The notes below the pieces were generated by a model that worked only from the letters and a program-made list of their open reading frames with translations, did no database searches and was not told where the DNA came from. A stretch of 64,000 bases of DNA, taken from NCBI RefSeq assembly GCF_022513635.1, contig NZ_JAKWBL010000001.1, positions 248,001 through 312,000 of the forward strand, in the 5' to 3' direction. This document shows, in pieces, positions 18,513-27,688 of this stretch. The DNA is from Paraniabella ginsengisoli. GTDB lineage: Bacteria; Bacteroidota; Bacteroidia; Chitinophagales; Chitinophagaceae. Position 1 is the stretch's first letter. Every line of letters starts with the position of its first letter. A program made the position numbers and the translations under genes.

Positions 18513-21500
18513 ATGAGAAAATTTTTATTGCTCTTAGCAATATTCATGGGTTTTTCGTTTCTGGCTTTTTCTCAGACCGAAACGATTACCGGAACAGTGC
18601 TTGATGAGGCTGCTAATCCTGTGCCATTTGCCTCAATTACATTAAAAGGTTCTACAACTGGAGTTTCGGCTGATGCTGATGGTAGATTTATTATAAAGGC
18701 ATCGCAGGGAGCAATATTGGTAGTTTCTGCAACAGGATACAATTCCGTTGAAGTTACCGCTACAGGTAGTACTCTTACTCCTGTGTTGCAAAAAGGTGAT
18801 GGCGTATTAATCGAAGAGGTAGTGGTAACAGCGTTAGGTGTGAAAAGAGCGGATAGATCTCTGGGATATTCAGTATCAAAACTTGATCCCTCGGCTGTAT
18901 TACAAAAATCGGAGCCGGATTTATTAAAAAGCATGCAGGGCAAGGTTCCTGGGGTCGATATTAGAAGTTCTCAAGGTACGCCTGGCGCAGGAACACGTAT
19001 TCAAATTCGTGGTAATTCTTCATTTGGGTTAGAATCTCAACCATTAATCGTGGTAGATGGTGTGCCTTATAACAATGATCAAGTAACTACTTCCAGCCAG
19101 ACTTCTGGCGGAGGGGCATATGGGAGCGGTATTGCTAACCTTGATCAAAATGATATTGAAAGTATGAATATCTTAAAAGGAGCTGCTGCTGCTGCGTTAT
19201 ATGGTTCCAGAGGATCGCGTGGTGTAATTGTTATTACGACAAAGTCTGGTTCAGCTAAAAAAGGGGCAAAACCTATTAATGTTTCATTAAACACCTCTTA
19301 TTCACTAGAGAATATTGCAAATCTACCTACTTATCAAAATATGTATGGCGCAGGTAGTAATTTTTTATACCAGAATTCGAATGGTTCCTGGGGTCCTAAA
19401 TTTGGAACATTAGATTCAATAGATGCATGGCCCGAGTACTTAGCTGCTTATCCTGAGCTTTTTTCATCGACAGGGAAAACTCCATATAAAGCCTATCCTG
19501 ATAACGTAAAAGAGTTATTTCAAACAGGTGCTTTAGCTGAAAATTCTATAAGTGTAAACGGTGGCGATGAACAAACTACTTTTGCGTTAACAGTATCAAA
19601 TGTTGCGCATAAAGGATACGTTGAAAACTCAAGCTACTCTAGGAATAACGTGAGTGTAGGAGGGCAAACCCGGTTTAAAAAATTGAGCATTGGTGGGAAT
19701 TTGAGTTACATGAAATCCAAACAGCTAGGTGGTTTTTTTGGAGAAAATCAAGTGGATGGTGCTGCATCACAATTTGCACGTTCTCTGTTTTTAGCTCGTA
19801 ACTGGGATCTTAGCTTGCCTTATGAGGACGCCAACGGAAAACCGTTAATTCCTAATGGAGGCGCTCAATTTGATAATCCACATTGGGCCGCCTATAACAA
19901 TATTGTTCGTTCTGATGAACAAAGAAGTATCCTAGGCGTAAGATTAGGATATGAATTTAATGACTGGATAAACCTAACATATAATTTAGGATTTAATAAT
20001 TATCAGGTCGATAGAAATGAACGCACTCAAGAGTTTTCTAGGGCTGCGAATGGGTTGGGAAGGATTGTAAAAGATCAGTATACTTCTCAAGAATTGGAGT
20101 CTACGCTTATGTTGATCTTATCTCCCAGAATTAATGAGAACTTTACCTTGGATGCCAAGGTTGGTAATAATATTAATCAAAGATATTTGACAAGAGAAAC
20201 GAATACCGGTCTTGACTTTATCGTTCCAAGTATCTACACTTTAAAAAATACAGCGACCCAAAGCTTTGATAATGATTCAAGATCTAAACGACGCATTGTT
20301 GGTTTTTTTGCGGAAGCAACAGTAGGGTATAATAATTATGCTTTTTTAACGATTACAGGCAGGCAGGATATTACCTCTACCTTGCCGTATAAAAATGCAA
20401 GTTATTTTTATCCTTCCTTTGCTGGATCTTTTGTTTTTTCTGAAGCCCTTAAGATCCGTTCAGACGTGTTCAGCTATGGAAAGTTACGTTTAAGTTGGGC
20501 AAAAGTCGGTAATGATGCAAGCCCTTGGAATGGTGAAGACGTTTTTTCCATATTAACAAACTTTACAGGCGTGCCTCGTGCTAGCAGGGGGTCTTTAACA
20601 ATAGATCCAAATTTGACTCCGGAATTTACACAAGAGCTTGAAGGCGGATTTGATTTATCGTTTCTCAGAAAAAGGATCAATCTTGATTTTACAGCCTATG
20701 ACAAAAAATCTACTAATTTGATTTATGGCATTGCCATCCCAAGTTCTACTGGCTATAGTAATTTATACACAAATATTGGAGAGATTAGCAATAAGGGTAT
20801 TGAAATTGGACTATCAGCCCGTATCATTGAAACTAACGATTTTAGTTGGGATCTTCGAGGTGTGTTTACAAAAAATAAGAATATTGTAATTAGCTTAACC
20901 GAGGGTCTTGAGCGCACTCCACAGAGTGGGGTTTTGACGGAAGTTGCTCCGTATTTTGAGCCTGGCCTTCCTTATGGTTATATCCGGGGTACGAAAGTTG
21001 AAAGAGATGAAGAAGGTAATTTTATGATAAATCCATCAACTGGTGGGCTGTTAGTTAATCCTGAGCAAGGAATGGTTGGTAATCCTAATCCTGATTATAA
21101 ACTAGGTATTTCCACCGGATTTAATTATAAAGGAATATTCTTAAATGGTTTGTTCGATTATACCAGGGGCGGTGATATTTATTCGGTAACTATATCAAGT
21201 TTATTGGGCAGAGGGGTAATTGAGGATACTAAAGATAGAGAGGCAGCGTTTATTATACCAGGTTATTATGCTGATCCTAATACACGTGAACTTATTTTGG
21301 ATGCAGAGGGAAATAAAATTCCCAATCAGACTAGAATTTCAGCTAATGATTTGTTCTTCTCTCCGAACCCGACAAACGGTGCTACATTTGCTATCAATAC
21401 TGCTACTGAAATGAATATTTACGATGCTACTGTAATGAGATTAAGGGAACTCGTGCTTGGATATGAAATTCCCAAATCCGTTTATTCTAAGTTGCCAATA

Positions 21501-21680
21501 AGCAAGGCTACAATTAGCTTTTCCGGTAGAAATTTATGGTATTTAGCACCCAATGTTCCTAAAAGTACAAGGTTTGATCCGGAAGTGAGTTCTTTTGGTG
21601 CGTCTGCAGTACAGGGCATTGAGTTATCTGCCGCACCCACCACAAGAAGGTTTGGAATCAACTTAAATGTTGTATTTTAA
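18513..21680 (+). CDS. SusC/RagA-type TonB-dependent outer membrane receptor 2
   Basis: A full-length intact SusC-family receptor of 1055 residues. It has a signal peptide (1-20), a carboxypeptidase-like regulatory domain (GTVLDEAANPVPFASITLKG), a TonB-box region (IEEVVVTALGV), a plug (MQGKVPGVDI, IRGNSSF, VVDGVPYNN, MNILKGAAAAALYGSRGSRG) and a beta-barrel ending NLNVVF. It is paralogous to the receptor at 13303: signal peptide, regulatory domain and leader are clearly alike, while the barrels differ, so the two units probably import different ligands. Its SusD follows after 23 bases. Unlike most long genes here it has no frameshift. No neighbouring enzyme reveals the substrate. Confidence 0.95.
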   Translation: MRKFLLLLAIFMGFSFLAFSQTETITGTVLDEAANPVPFASITLKGSTTGVSADADGRFIIKASQGAILVVSATGYNSVEVTATGSTLTPVLQKGDGVLIEEVVVTALGVKRADRSLGYSVSKLDPSAVLQKSEPDLLKSMQGKVPGVDIRSSQGTPGAGTRIQIRGNSSFGLESQPLIVVDGVPYNNDQVTTSSQTSGGGAYGSGIANLDQNDIESMNILKGAAAAALYGSRGSRGVIVITTKSGSAKKGAKPINVSLNTSYSLENIANLPTYQNMYGAGSNFLYQNSNGSWGPKFGTLDSIDAWPEYLAAYPELFSSTGKTPYKAYPDNVKELFQTGALAENSISVNGGDEQTTFALTVSNVAHKGYVENSSYSRNNVSVGGQTRFKKLSIGGNLSYMKSKQLGGFFGENQVDGAASQFARSLFLARNWDLSLPYEDANGKPLIPNGGAQFDNPHWAAYNNIVRSDEQRSILGVRLGYEFNDWINLTYNLGFNNYQVDRNERTQEFSRAANGLGRIVKDQYTSQELESTLMLILSPRINENFTLDAKVGNNINQRYLTRETNTGLDFIVPSIYTLKNTATQSFDNDSRSKRRIVGFFAEATVGYNNYAFLTITGRQDITSTLPYKNASYFYPSFAGSFVFSEALKIRSDVFSYGKLRLSWAKVGNDASPWNGEDVFSILTNFTGVPRASRGSLTIDPNLTPEFTQELEGGFDLSFLRKRINLDFTAYDKKSTNLIYGIAIPSSTGYSNLYTNIGEISNKGIEIGLSARIIETNDFSWDLRGVFTKNKNIVISLTEGLERTPQSGVLTEVAPYFEPGLPYGYIRGTKVERDEEGNFMINPSTGGLLVNPEQGMVGNPNPDYKLGISTGFNYKGIFLNGLFDYTRGGDIYSVTISSLLGRGVIEDTKDREAAFIIPGYYADPNTRELILDAEGNKIPNQTRISANDLFFSPNPTNGATFAINTATEMNIYDATVMRLRELVLGYEIPKSVYSKLPISKATISFSGRNLWYLAPNVPKSTRFDPEVSSFGASAVQGIELSAAPTTRRFGINLNVVF

Positions 21681-21703
21681 ATAATTAAAAAATTCGTGTT
21701 TTT

Positions 21704-23381
21704 ATGAAAAAATATTCAATTTTAACAATCTTAATTTTTGTTGCACTAGTTTTTACTGGTTGTAAAAAATATTTAGATGTTAATAAAAATGAAAATGACC
21801 CCACAGAAGTTCCATTAAGTACATTATTACCCGCAGCACAAGTTAGTTTGGCGAACTCGCTTGCAATGGGATATGGCTTTTCTAATATTTTAGCTGTATA
21901 TACCCACCAAATGACGACAAGAGAATCTCCCGATCAGTATGGCATACTTCCTAGCGAGTTTTATTTAAATCAGGGTTGGGCTGAAATTTACGAAAATGCA
22001 TTAGCTGACTTGGATGTAATTATTTCGCAAGGAAGTGAGGATGCTGCTCGCAGCGATATCTATGTTGGTATGGCAAAGATTTTGAAAGCCTATGCATTTA
22101 GCCAGTTGGTTGATATATTTGGAGATGTCCCTTTTTCTGATTTTAACAAGTTCCCCGAGGGTGTGAGAACTCCAAAATTTGATGGTAGTAGTGACATCTA
22201 TCCAACTTTGTTAACAATGTTGGATGAAGGTATAGCTAGCTTAAACGGCACCGAAAATGCAACAAGTCCTACCTCTGACGATTTAATCTACAAAGGTGAC
22301 AAAACTAAATGGATTAAAGCGGCAAATACAATTAAGTTAAAGTTATATACTCAAATGAGAAAGGTGAAGGACGTGCAATCTGAAGTTCAAGCTTTATTGG
22401 GTACACCTGCAAACTTAATAAATATGACATCGGAAAGTTTTTACTTCCTTATGGACCATTAGCCGCTACTGATGATAGAAATCCCGGCTTTAATGATTAC
22501 GTGGCTACTCAGCGTTCAAATCATGTTAGCCCTTGGTTATATGAAATCATGAAGGGTTACAACCCCAATATTAACTCTGGTATCGAAGATCCACGTATTC
22601 CTTATTATATTTATAATCAAATAGGTGCTACAGATGCATCTCAATCCAATACCGAATATCGTGATGGAGGCTTTATTAGCATTTATTTTGGTTCTAAAGG
22701 CCCTTTTAGAGATGGTAATCAGCAAAATAGCATTAGCCTGTTTGGCATTTACCCTGTAGGTGGGCGCTATGATGACGGTGACGGCGGAACTGCTGCTGCT
22801 GCTAGTGGAACAGGCGCAGCTCCATATAGGTTTATTACTTATGCAGACAGGTTGTACCTTGAAGCAGAATTGATCGATGCTGGATTAGCCACTGGTAATA
22901 AAAGAAATGTATTTGAAGAAGCCATGATGGCTTCAATGGAGCAGGTCGACTATGTAATTACTACTTTTGTAAAACCTACTCAAGCGGTGCCAGCGTTGTA
23001 TAATACAAGTGCTGCTAATAATTATATATTCAGTGTGCTTGCTAAATATGATGCAGCTAACGCTACTAAAAAGACTGAATATATTATGACTCAGAAGTGG
23101 TTATCAAGTATTGGTTCTGCAGTAGATCAATACACAGATTATAGAAGAACGGGGTATCCTATATTGTTTGACCCCAATAACCAGACGATGGCCCCTGGCG
23201 GTTTCGTTCAACCCCAGTTAATGGAAACGCTACTATTGATGGACCTCAGCCAAAAGTTGAAGTAGATTTAGCCGTTCCCTTCCCTCTATCTCTTTATTGG
23301 CCTCAGGATGAACTTAATCTTAATACAAATGCGCCCCAGCAAAAATCGCAGGCAAGTTTTAAAGTATTTTGGCAACCATAA
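21704..23381 (+). CDS. SusD/RagB-type (SusD-like family 2) surface lipoprotein 2 (two frameshifts)
   Basis: The signal peptide ends in the lipobox FTGC (Cys20), followed by KKYLDVNKNENDPTEVPLSTLLPAAQ, the start typical of SusD-like family 2. Later segments include YAFSQLVDIFGDVPFSD, DLIYKGDKTKWIKAANTIKLKLY, RFITYADRLYLEAEL and YTDYRRTGYP. The frame breaks at 22438-22442 (five T; six gives SESFLLPYGPLAATDD) and at 23212-23215 (four C; five gives QPPVNGNATIDGPQP). The repaired frame ends at 23381 with the usual PFPLSLYWPQDELNLNTNAP tail. It forms a nutrient-uptake pair with the SusC just upstream, with a lipoprotein gene 19 bases downstream. Confidence 0.92.
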
Positions 23382-23400
23382 ACATAATAAATAAAGAAGT

Positions 23401-24275
23401 ATGAAAACAATTCAAAATATATTACTTTTTACTTTTTTGGCAGCTTTAGCTTATAGTTGTACAAAAAACGATGGAGCTACACCAGTTCCAGTCTCAAAAG
23501 TTTCAATTCCTAAAATTGTTAAAAAATCTGGAGACGTTGCTATTGACGTTACAGATTTTGACAATTTTTCAGCAAATTTTGAAGTGGGGCTATTATTTCC
23601 CGACGACGAAAGACCTACGAAATTAGATGTGGTTATTAGAAAAAACGGAGATGCAAATAATGTGAAAGTCTTTAAAGCGGATGTGACTACATTTCCTACA
23701 TCGTTCACCTTAACAGGCTCAGATATTGTCTCTCTATTCGGCACACCCGCTGTGTTAAACGATAATTATGATATTGGCTTGGATGTTTATATGAAAGATG
23801 GAAATAAGTATCAAGCTTATCCTGCTGTTGGTATAGGGTACGGATCTGGTGTTGTTAATCTTGATGGCTCCAGTGTTTCCATACAATATTCTGCAATATG
23901 TAAGTACAATCCCGATTTATATGCTGGAGATTTTGAAGTTGTGGAGGATGAGTTTCAAGATACGGCACCTGGTGATATAATTACACTAACAAAGATTGAT
24001 GATACACATTTCTCCTACAACTACCCATCGTTAGGGGGAATGACAAACCAATTGTTGTAACGGTTAATCCGCTAGATAATTCAGTAACCATTAGTAAGCA
24101 AACGGTTGGGGACTTTTTTACATGGAATCCCGGCTATACTAATCCTACAATTGAAGCATCGGGTGCAGGCAATATAGTATCTCCATGTGATCAAACTGTT
24201 ACCATTAATGCAAGTTGGAGTGTTACACAAGGAAGTTTTGGCGCATATAAGTTTGTGCTAAAAAAGAAGGAATAA
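23401..24275 (+). CDS. SusC/D-associated surface lipoprotein, function unknown (one frameshift)
   Basis: The product starts with a lipoprotein signal (lipobox AYSC near residue 20) and then shows alternating short beta-strand patterns, with no family I recognise. The frame breaks at 24034-24038 or in the next two A; one extra base gives GGNDKPIVVTVNPLDNSVTISKQ and the frame runs to 24275, a product of about 290 residues. It is the last gene of the second SusC/D unit, 19 bases after susD. In this position Bacteroidota often encode auxiliary glycan- or ligand-binding surface lipoproteins (SusE/SusF-like in role). That is inference from context; the sequence itself does not name a ligand. Confidence 0.65.
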
Positions 24276-24378
24276 TTTATATTGTCAGAAAGATTGATCT
24301 TCATTTTTCTAGGAGCCAAATTTGAGCCTTCACTCATCTTTGGCTCCTTTTTCTTTATCTTCACTCAAAATATTTTCA

Positions 24379-24690
24379 ATGCAGAATCAACAGGAACCTA
24401 ACCCGCTTAATATAGAAATATCAGAAGAAATTGCAGAAGGAACTTATGCTAATCTGGCTATTATTACCCACTCACATGCTGAGTTTGTGATTGATTTTGT
24501 CAATATTATGCCCGGAACTCCAAAGAGCAGAGTGAAATCGCGTATTATTTTTACACCACAGCATGCCAAACGCTTTATGAAAGCTTTGGTAGATAATATC
24601 GAAAAATTTGAAGCTACACAGGGAGAAATAAAAGACCTAGACGAAGTGCAGATACCCGTAAATTTCGGTGGTCCAACAGCACAGGCGTAG
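24379..24690 (+). CDS. DUF3467 domain protein
   Basis: A 103-residue product matching the DUF3467 pattern: NPLNIEISEEIAEGTYANLAIITHSHAEFVIDF, then DFVNIMPGTPKSRVKSRIIFTPQHAKRFMKAL. The family is small, widespread and of unknown function. I chose the ATG at 24379 (MQNQQEPNPLNIE); an upstream in-frame start would add 19 hydrophobic residues absent from the pattern. No membrane segment or signal peptide is present, so it is cytoplasmic. The gene is intact and stands alone after the SusC/D unit. Confidence 0.8.
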   Translation: MQNQQEPNPLNIEISEEIAEGTYANLAIITHSHAEFVIDFVNIMPGTPKSRVKSRIIFTPQHAKRFMKALVDNIEKFEATQGEIKDLDEVQIPVNFGGPTAQA

Positions 24691-24698
24691 TCAGGAGG

Positions 24699-24748
24699 AG
24701 TTCGTGGTTCATGGCAAATAGTTCATTGATAATACGATGAACTATCGC
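24699..24748. repeat. GTTCATGG / GATGAACTATC repeat
   Basis: GTTCGTGGTTCATGG, then TAGTTCAT and ATGAACTA, which can pair as an eight-base stem. The same words occur in the longer copy at 42742-42838. The stop codon and last residues of the minus-strand gene at 24723 lie inside it. Confidence 0.5.
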
Positions 24749-25105
24749 CCTTTTTCCGTTCCACCTCCAAAGGCGGATCAGGCTTTTGTTTGATCCAGAT
24801 CGTAATTTTTTTACATTCCCGTGAATTTGCTTTCAAAGTCGCGGTAACCGTTAATTTATTCACGGTTGTGTTTTCAGGAAGCACCAAATCATTGCCTTCA
24901 AACTTTCCATAATCGGTTTTAAGATCAAGTTCTTTAGCGGTTAGCGGCTTCCAGCTGCCATCGCTCATTTTCCCGTCAACGTTAATATAATTGTGAGTGC
25001 CTTTTTCAAACTGTCTGTATACAGATGGAAGTGAATACTTTCTACTTTTTGCGCACGGCCAGCAAAAAACAAAAAGACAAATATGACTGAGAAAAAATAC
25101 TTCAT
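24723..25105 (-). CDS. Small secreted protein, function unknown (one frameshift)
   Basis: Reading the minus strand from the ATG at 25105 gives a signal peptide (MKYFFSVIFVFLFFAGRAQ), then VESIHFHLYTDSLKK. The frame is lost at 25002-25006, where five A on the coding strand should be six. The restored frame reads KGTHNYINVDGKMSDGSWKPL and runs on as a beta-rich domain (TVNKLTVTATLKANSRECKKITIWIKQKPD) to 24723. The total is about 126 residues. I do not recognise a family. The C-terminal SSSYYQ is encoded by intergenic repeat sequence, which suggests the original end was changed by repeat insertion (inference). Confidence 0.6.
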
Positions 25106-25240
25106 TTTATATTTTATTCAATCCATTGACGAGAATAGTAGATGAAAAGTTGACAACGTGAAATTCCTGAATCTTATGATTCATCTAGCGGCTCGGATAT
25201 GTGAAAGCTGGTACAGCAGTCAACTGTCATCCGACATTTG

Positions 25241-25959
25241 TCAACTCCCTAACTGTCTTTTATAAAGTTGGATCGTGTTTTCAAAACCCAGGTATAGCGA
25301 GTCACAAATAATAGCATGGCCAATGCTCACTTCATCCAACCACGGAATATTCGCTGCAAAAAACTGCAGATTTTGCATGTCCAGATCATGACCTGCATTC
25401 AGCCCTAATCCTAACTCTTTAGCTTTTTTGCAGCAATTACAAAAGGTTCAATCGCGTTATCCCGGTTTTCATGATAATGACGGGCATAGCTTTCTGTATA
25501 TAATTCTATACGATCGGTACCGACTTTCGCAGCGCCTTCGACCATTTTTTCATCTGGGTCAACAAAAATCGAAACGCGAATACCAGCCTTTTTAAAAATG
25601 CCGATAATATCTTTCAAATAATCTTTATGAGTGATCGTATCCCAGCCATGATCGCTGGTCAATTGTCCCAATGCATCCGGCACAAGCGTTACCTGGTGCG
25701 GGCATACCTCCAAAACAAGGTCTATAAATTTTTGGTCTTTGCAATTCCCCTCAATATTAAATTCAGTAGTAAGTATTGGCTTTAGTTCGCGCGCATCAGC
25801 ATACCTGATATGCCTTTCGTCTGGTCGGGGATGTACAGTTATTCCATCGGCACCAAATCGCTCCGCATCTTTCGCCATTTGAATTAAATCAGGATTGTTG
25901 CTGCCACGGGAATTTCTAAGGGTTGCTATTTTGTTTATATTTACTGAGAGTTTCGTCAT
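25241..25959 (-). CDS. pdxJ: Pyridoxine 5'-phosphate synthase PdxJ (one frameshift)
   Basis: PdxJ condenses 3-amino-2-oxopropyl phosphate with deoxyxylulose 5-phosphate, the ring-closing step of the DXP-dependent vitamin B6 pathway. Motifs visible are [30 protein letters not shown] (catalytic His), FNIEGN and ELYTESYA. The frame breaks at 25424-25429: seven A on the coding strand instead of six gives [19 protein letters not shown], followed by [19 protein letters not shown] to a TGA at 25241. This restores the essential C-terminal GHDL and SIGHA motifs. I chose the ATG at 25959 (MTKLSVNIN); the longer upstream frame has no family resemblance. The product is about 239 residues. Confidence 0.93.
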
Positions 25960-25987
25960 CTCGTATAATTTTTTTGTAACCAGCTGC

Positions 25988-26018
25988 AGTGCTACTATCA
26001 TCAGTTTTGCGTCGCACA
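25988..26018. repeat. TTGCGTCGCA repeat, copy C
   Basis: ATCATCAGTTTTGCGTCGCACACTGCATCGG, with the invariant core but a different left flank. It lies between the divergent genes pdxJ and the thioredoxin-like gene. Confidence 0.45.
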
Positions 26019-26058
26019 CTGCATCGGTTGGTAATTCTATTGATCAAAACAAAAGTAT

Positions 26059-26595
26059 ATGATAAAAAATTTATTGCTTTTTATATTTATCAGTTTAATT
26101 GGTGTTAATGCATTTGCGCAGCAAACACCTGCAAGTGCTAATGATGTTTTAGAAAAAGCATTTAGCAAAGCTAACGCAGAAAAGAAAAATGTATTTATAA
26201 TTTTTCATGCATCCTGGTGCGGGTGGTGCCGCAAAATGGATGCGGCTATGAATGACGAAAGCTGCAAAAAATTCTTCGACGATAATTATGTGATCGAGCA
26301 TTTGACCATTCTTGAGGCGAAGGACAAAAAACACCTCGAAAACCCTGGTGCGGAAGATCTTTATAAAAAGCATGCGCCAGCTAAATCGGGTATTCCATTT
26401 TGGATCATTTTTAATGCGAATGGAGACGTGATCGGCGATGCTAAAATGCCGGATGGAAATAATTCAGGCTGCCCTGCCGCGGTAAAAGAAGTTGAGCATT
26501 TTATCAATATGCTTAAAAAGTCGTCAAAAATTGATGAAAAAACAATCACGGCTGTTTTCGAAAGGTTTAGAAAAAACGAACCGGTAAAACGATAA
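26059..26595 (+). CDS. Periplasmic thioredoxin-fold protein with a WCGWC motif
   Basis: A 178-residue exported protein with a signal peptide (cleavage near AFA-QQ, residues 20-21) and a thioredoxin-like domain. The redox pair is Cys54 and Cys57 in SWCGWCRKM. The WCxWC form is characteristic of the thioredoxin_7 / DUF255-like group, not of classical CGPC thioredoxins. The later segment SGIPFWIIFNANGDVIGD supplies the cis-Pro loop (IPF). It probably reduces or isomerises disulfides, or protects proteins from oxidation, in the periplasm; partners are unknown. The gene is intact, monocistronic and divergent from pdxJ. Confidence 0.82.
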   Translation: MIKNLLLFIFISLIGVNAFAQQTPASANDVLEKAFSKANAEKKNVFIIFHASWCGWCRKMDAAMNDESCKKFFDDNYVIEHLTILEAKDKKHLENPGAEDLYKKHAPAKSGIPFWIIFNANGDVIGDAKMPDGNNSGCPAAVKEVEHFINMLKKSSKIDEKTITAVFERFRKNEPVKR

Positions 26596-26781
26596 ATTTA
26601 GATTACCCATCACCTGAATAAGTGATGTAATTTTTTTCGTATAGATTATAATTAATATTAACTTTACGATTACTATGACAAGCGTAGTTTTTCGACAGGG
26701 TTTTGTCTGACTAGATAATGGCAACTTAACTGCAATTTTAAAAGACCAAACAAATCAAGATATTTTAGAAAAACACCTAAT

Positions 26782-26813
26782 ATCCGCTGAGAATTTTCCA
26801 GCGGATTTTTTTA
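26782..26813 (+). terminator. Hairpin terminator between the thioredoxin-like gene and lspA
   Basis: ATCCGCTG and CAGCGGAT form an eight-pair stem followed by seven T on the plus strand, ending at the stop codon of the convergent lspA gene. It best serves plus-strand transcripts from the thioredoxin-like gene, about 190 bases upstream. Confidence 0.65.
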
Positions 26814-27497
26814 TTGCAATTGCTCGGCAACAGCATTTTGCGTTTCAATAGTTTCAGCCTTTCTATAAAATCTTTTTTGGAAAACAAGTAATGTTATTAC
26901 GCCTGTTGATATGGCCATATCAGCAATATTAAATATGGGTCCGAAAAACTCGAAAGGTTCACCGCCAACCCACGGTACCCACGAAGGATAAGTTGTTTTC
27001 ACCATTGGGAAATACAACATGTCTACAACACTTCCGTGTAGAAAAGACGAGTATCCCTTTCCGCCCAGCGTTGCTATGCCGCCGTAGCCGACATAGTCAC
27101 CTACAGCAGCATCAAAATGTAAGCCTTTGTCGAATATCATTCCGTAAAACATACTGTCTATCAAATTGCCAAGTGCACCCGCATAAATAAGCGCTACACA
27201 AATCATAAAACCACGCGAATATTTTTCTCTTGCAAATTTTACGATCAGCCAGCTACCAAATATTACAGCTACCAATCTGAAAAGGGTTAATGCCACTTTA
27301 CCACCTTCATTACCAAATTTCCATCCCCATGCCATGCCGCTATTTTCTATAAAATGAATACGCGCCCAATCCCAACCGAACATGCGGGTTACTTCGCCTA
27401 TCGGGTAATGTGTTTTAATGTAGATCTTAATAACCTGGTCAACGATCAAAACCAATAAAATGATAAATATGGATGTACTTAATTTACCTGCCTTCAT
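26811..27497 (-). CDS. lspA: Lipoprotein signal peptidase LspA (signal peptidase II)
   Basis: LspA cleaves the signal peptide of diacylglyceryl-modified prolipoproteins in the inner membrane. Four hydrophobic segments and the two catalytic Asp motifs are visible: GALGNLIDSMFYG and FNIADMAIS, plus FIENSGMAWGW (the ENxGxAFG-like motif). The product of about 228 residues is longer than the E. coli enzyme because of an insertion between the last helices that carries HGSVVDMLYFP, usual for Bacteroidota. I chose the ATG at 27497 (MKAGKLSTSIFIILL); upstream codons overlap a promoter-like CATCTTTG at 27505-27512. With at least seven lipoproteins in this window its clients are plentiful. The gene is intact. 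Confidence 0.93.
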   Translation of the reverse strand: MKAGKLSTSIFIILLVLIVDQVIKIYIKTHYPIGEVTRMFGWDWARIHFIENSGMAWGWKFGNEGGKVALTLFRLVAVIFGSWLIVKFAREKYSRGFMICVALIYAGALGNLIDSMFYGMIFDKGLHFDAAVGDYVGYGGIATLGGKGYSSFLHGSVVDMLYFPMVKTTYPSWVPWVGGEPFEFFGPIFNIADMAISTGVITLLVFQKRFYRKAETIETQNAVAEQLQ

Positions 27498-27504
27498 AAG
27501 GTTG

Positions 27505-27512
27505 CAAAGATG
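27505..27512 (-). promoter_or_regulatory. Probable -7 box CATCTTTG of lspA
   Basis: The minus strand reads CATCTTTGCAACC seven bases before the lspA ATG, one mismatch from TAnnTTTG. The position again predicts a very short or absent 5' UTR. Confidence 0.4.
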
Positions 27513-27539
27513 ATTTTTAATTTTTAATTTTTGGTGATT

Positions 27540-27688
27540 AATTTTAATTGTATTTTTCTCACAGAAAGCGCAGAAGTTATCACACAAAGTTCAAAAAGCT
27601 ACCTTCAGCGAAAACATGTTTATCATTCAAAATTATTCATTCAATATTTATTATTTTCTATGCTACTCTGTGTGATCCGTGAGAAAAA
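27540..27688. repeat. CTCACAGAAAGCGCAGAA-type intergenic repeats
   Basis: TTTTTCTCACAGAAAGCGCAGAA near 27553 and, in opposite orientation, TGTGTGATCCGTGAGAAAAATT near 27669 flank an AT-rich core. A related word, CTCACAAAAAGCACGGAAGAACACGG, lies at 5330-5355. There is no coding pattern. The element sits between murF-alr and lspA on the same strand. Confidence 0.4.

Noticed and set aside
26674..26850. Frame starting MTSVVFRQGFV, interrupted by TGA, then LDNGNLTAILKDQTNQ onward
   Set aside because: Looked like a small gene with a recoded TGA, but there is no selenocysteine-type context, it includes the terminator hairpin and runs into lspA antisense. Chance is more likely.
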